A stretch of 19,256 nt of DNA from Auxenochlorella pyrenoidosa (Eukaryota; Chlorophyta; Trebouxiophyceae; Chlorellales; Chlorellaceae): contig KQ481950.1 in NCBI GenBank assembly GCA_001430745.1, forward strand, positions 524,060 to 543,315. Reading direction: 5' to 3'. The notes under the pieces were generated by a model. It was not told where the DNA came from and did not search any database. It saw only the letters and a list, made by a program, of their open reading frames with translations. A program made the translations under genes and the position numbers. The first letter of the stretch is position 1, and every line of letters begins with the position of its first letter. Positions 17,301 through 19,256 of this stretch are shown piece by piece.

Positions 17301-19202
17301 GGCAGCGGGGGCAGCGGAGCAGGAGCTTAGTGTGGGGAGGCAGGGAAGTGGGGCTGGGGGTGTACCGAGTGCCGGAGCAAAGGTGGGAGGGCTGGTCGGG
17401 ACGGTGTTCAGCGTGATCCCAGGGCAGTGCAAAAGCAGGCCTCAGGGCTGGGGCAACCCGCCGAGCGGCACAGCCCTGCTGTAGCCCTGGCGCCACGCTG
17501 TGGCAAGCATCGTCACAAGAGTGAGCGTGTGCCGGGAGGGGGCGACTCACTGACGAGCACCGCCCAGCTGTTGTCCAGCCCCTCGTTCACGGCCAGGTTC
17601 CACCAGACACACCTGCGCGGGGGGGTTCAAGGGCGCAGGCATTGGTGGGCAGGGCAGCCTCAGAGGCATAGCAACAGCGTGCAGGGCAGCGAGCAGCAGG
17701 CGTGCATGTGTCAGTGGAGCGCCGCATCAAGCATGGAACGGGCGGTTTGTCCGGGTTGTGTCGCAAGAGGCAGATTCCGGGCGGAGTCCCGCTTACACCT
17801 CAAGCACACAAGAAGGTTTTGGAACAAGTGCCAGGGCCACACGCACCAAGCAAGCCTGGCAAGCTTACGATGCAGGCTGGCGGTTGAGCACGTGCCAATT
17901 TTGGCGCTTGCCTTGGGGCACCGCTGTACAGAGTTGACCAGCGCTCTCAATCACCAGCGCTCAGCCGCCCCGCACTGTTTGACCAGCCCTGCTGCCCTCC
18001 AGCTCACCCCATGAGGTTGACCAGCACAGCCAGGGAGAAGAGGGCGTTGAACAGCAGCAGGTTGCGGGTGTTCAGCAGGGCCATGAGAGGCTGCGCGGGC
18101 AGGGTGGGGGGCACGGCAGTCGGTGCAAGTGGGCGGCAGCTGCGGCGTCGAGGTGGGATGCAGCGGCGCCGACCCTGTGCGCCGCCGTGAGGGCAGTGCA
18201 AAGCTTGGCATGTGCCTGCTCTAGGGATCGGTGCAGGCATGGGCGCTCACACGGCATGGTCGCCGGCACCGAGCTGCCAGGCATTTGGGGCTGCAGCCGC
18301 GGCGCTTCACCTGCGAAGTGTCGGCGCCAGAGCCGGGCGTGATGTTCCTGAGCAAGCGGATGACCCTGCAGGCAGGAAAGGCCGCTGCACCCCTTACCAG
18401 CAAAACCGTTGCACCGATCACAAATCGGCATGCAGACCGCAATGCATGCAACCGCTGCCGGGAATCGGCAGCTGGGTGTGGCAGCCGGCAGGGCTGCCGG
18501 CGGCGCCGCCAGCGGCGCACCGCAGCAGGCGCAGCAGGCGCAGCAGGTAGAGCAGGCGCAGCTTGTGCGTATCGGTGCCCACCACTCGAATGGCGACCTG
18601 CAGAGCGGGGGCGGGGGCAATGCGCGTCGTGCTGCCAAGCGCACGGCTGGACGGCGCTGGCCGGTCCAGCAGTGCGCAGCCGCAAGTGATGCCCACGAGA
18701 GCAGCACCCCTGTGCCCGCAGATGAGACACTCCCTGAAAAGACGGTGCGCGGCGCGGCATGTCCAAGCCGCAGCCGCACCTGCGCTAGCGCTGGCAGGGA
18801 TGCTAGCGAGTCGACAAAGAAGGTGCCGTGCCACATGTAGAAACTGGCTGCCTGGCGGCCATCTGCAGCACCGGTCGAGGGCGGGCAGCTGGGGCCTCGT
18901 TTTAGCTCGCAAGAGGCGGGCTCCCAGCCCTGCAGGCCTCCCCCCGGGGCACCCCTTGCGACGCCAGCGGGCTGCACGTGTGCGTGCAGTGCACAGCACG
19001 CGGCGCCGGCGGGGGCGTGGCGCGGCCGCCGCACCTCGCACCACCACCGCGCGCGTGTCCCAGCGCGCCACCACGCCGGTGTGGAAACCCAGAAAGATGT
19101 CGCAGAAGTAGACCACGGAGCCCAGGAAGTCGAGCATGTCCAGCCAGCCGCTGTCCCAGCCGCCCACCTGGTTGAACGCGATGGACAGTGACACGACAAA
19201 GG
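13797..19202 (-). CDS. Voltage-gated K+ channel with C-linker and divergent CNBD, 5' end outside window
   Basis: This is a plasma-membrane-type six-transmembrane potassium channel. Exons (minus): 19035-19202, 18780-18862, 18521-18597, 18311-18365, 18008-18090, 17551-17612, 17183-17275, 16962-16981, 16680-16757, 16457-16525, 16091-16187, 15739-15878, 15280-15421, 15084-15134, 14604-14982 and 13797-14370. They give 722 codons plus TAG. The order is the end of S1, S2, S3, S4, S5, pore with TIGYGDITP, S6, C-linker, CNBD-like region and a 170-residue tail. All exon phases match. The family is the EAG/HCN/CNG/plant Shaker superfamily; the subtype is not resolvable. The first exon in the window starts with a split codon, so upstream exons lie past 19256. 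Two introns need GC donors. It is convergent with the propeller gene. Confidence 0.92.
14604..15421 (-). other. Divergent, interrupted cyclic-nucleotide-binding-like domain
   Basis: The exons are 15280-15421, 15084-15134 and 14604-14982. Strand-like pieces align with a CNBD roll: ILAAASVPVRMAAGDSL, RLFILQE, GGVQAAVELP, MRALRPGEA, GPAIIGLTALF and DAVALTECHLW. Two extra segments interrupt it: about 20 residues (SQAKPLIPPGDLGQLDLPGP) in an early loop, and about 72 residues (14648-14863), acidic/Ser/Gly-rich then basic, where the phosphate-binding cassette would be. The usual F-G-E and R-[TA]-A signatures are absent, so nucleotide binding is doubtful. The acceptor of exon 15084-15134 is the least certain. 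Confidence 0.7.
15427..15494 (+). repeat. Two direct repeats 50 bp apart in a channel intron
   Basis: GGGTGGCAGGGGAGGTG occurs at 15428 and 15478, with CAGTGCT(T/C)GGGTGGC duplicated between. This suggests a local duplication near the intron acceptor. Confidence 0.6.
15613..15695 (+). repeat. Dispersed repeat, copy 2 (intron of channel gene)
   Basis: It lies in the same plus-strand orientation as copy 1. The core is GTCGCAAGTTCCGTTGCGGC, then TAGACAGACTCCAAACCCAA. It sits antisense within the channel intron. Terminal structure is unclear, so its class (SINE-, MITE- or other) is unknown. Confidence 0.72.
15739..16525 (-). other. Channel C-linker and start of CNBD-like fold
   Basis: The exons are 16457-16525, 16091-16187 and 15739-15878. 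They carry helices RRNAAVREKLE, DAEEVMQQLALPRALRRKIR, TYYADQW and then LRFQLYGELPPRLRARVVQ. The LP-x-x-LRxxIRxYY pattern is the typical C-linker of EAG/HCN/KAT channels. Confidence 0.88.
16188..16456 (-). other. Channel intron with GC donor (C-linker)
   Basis: The donor is CTCGAG|GCAAGC at 16455-16456 and the acceptor is CGTGCAG at 16188. Phase 0 joining gives REKLE-DAEEVMQQL, the expected continuous C-linker helix. No GT donor keeps phase here. Confidence 0.83.
16680..18090 (-). other. Channel pore module: S5, pore helix, filter, S6
   Basis: The exons are 18008-18090 (S5, LLLFNALFSLAVLVNLMG), 17551-17612 (CVWWNLAVNEGLDNSWAVLV, the S5-pore turret), 17183-17275 (pore helix, YFALTTVATI), 16962-16981 (filter GYGDITP) and 16680-16757 (S6, VFEIIGVAFFGYIIST). 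The T-x-x-T-I-G-Y-G-D sequence predicts K+ selectivity. The 395-nt intron 17613-18007 contains nothing recognisable. Confidence 0.92.
16962..16981 (-). other. 20-nt micro-exon carrying the K+ selectivity filter
   Basis: The exon is flanked by acceptor GGTGCAG and donor CCA|GTGCGC. With one G from the previous exon it encodes exactly GYGDITP. The phase fits both neighbours, and skipping it would delete the filter and shift the frame. Confidence 0.88.
18311..19202 (-). other. Channel voltage-sensor region: S1 end, S2, S3, S4
   Basis: The first exon gives the end of S1 (FVVSLSIAFN) and S2 (LDFLGSVVYFCDIFLGFHTG), with the D-x-F-L-x-F-x-T-G signature. The next gives S3 (FFVDSLASLPALAQ). The S4 follows over two exons, HKLRLLYLLRLLRLLR plus VIRLLRN. 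Basic residues at every third position (R-LL-R-LL-R-VI-R-LL-R) form a textbook voltage sensor with at least five regular charges. The intron at 18366-18520 cuts S4 inside an Arg codon. Confidence 0.9.
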
Positions 19203-19205
19203 CTG

Positions 19206-19256
19206 CGGGGATGGGGGGGAAGGAGGAGGGGGGGGGGGGGGGCGAGATGGGGTGGG
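19206..19256 (+). repeat. G-run at right edge, acceptor tract of a channel intron
   Basis: Positions 19203-19256 belong to a channel intron whose acceptor is CCGCAG at 19203-19204 (minus). A 15-G run at 19228-19242 and nearby GGGG blocks are its pyrimidine tract on the minus strand. Confidence 0.65.

Noticed and set aside
1..19256. tRNA, rRNA, CRISPR arrays, transposase genes
   Set aside because: No TψC-like box with cloverleaf partner, no spaced direct-repeat array and no transposase-like protein sequence was seen.

Overview
The window is nuclear DNA from a GC-rich, intron-dense eukaryote, most likely a chlorophyte green alga (a Chlorella-type trebouxiophyte or relative; this placement is inference). 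The grounds are a strong G/C third-position bias, introns of about 100-400 nt in every gene, a cell-wall type SPSPPPP hydroxyproline-rich domain, and animal/plant-type housekeeping sequence. No bacterial operon structure, tRNA, rRNA, CRISPR array or intact transposon was seen. All gene models were built by hand from homology, splice sites and phase matching; none is backed by transcript data.

Three genes fill the window. (1) Positions 1-8596, minus strand: 26 exons of a eukaryotic 5-oxoprolinase (HyuA+HyuB fusion). The ATG is at 8596; the gene runs off the left edge after 954 codons, roughly three quarters of the usual ~1,290-residue protein. (2) Positions 9981-13372, plus strand: 12 exons predicting a ~494-residue secreted protein. 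It has a signal peptide, an NHL-like beta-propeller, an extensin-like (SPSPPPP)8 block, an Arg/His/Pro-rich stretch and a short six-cysteine module. (3) Positions 13797 to beyond 19256, minus strand: 16 exons (722 codons and a stop) of a six-transmembrane K+ channel with an S4 sensor, a GYGD filter, a C-linker and a divergent, interrupted cyclic-nucleotide-binding-like domain. Its N-terminus lies off the right edge.

Genes 1 and 2 are head-to-head across ~1.4 kb of lower-GC DNA (8597-9980). Genes 2 and 3 are tail-to-tail with stop codons about 425 nt apart, so their 3' UTRs probably meet or overlap. The genes have no obvious common pathway: glutathione-cycle metabolism, extracellular matrix and membrane excitability.

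The most unusual signals are these. Seven of the 51 complete introns have GC instead of GT donors, all forced by reading phase and homology. The propeller/HRGP/cystine-module architecture is uncommon. The K+ selectivity filter sits on a 20-nt micro-exon. The channel's nucleotide-binding fold has a ~72-residue acidic/Ser/Gly insertion. A short dispersed repeat is shared by introns of genes 2 and 3.
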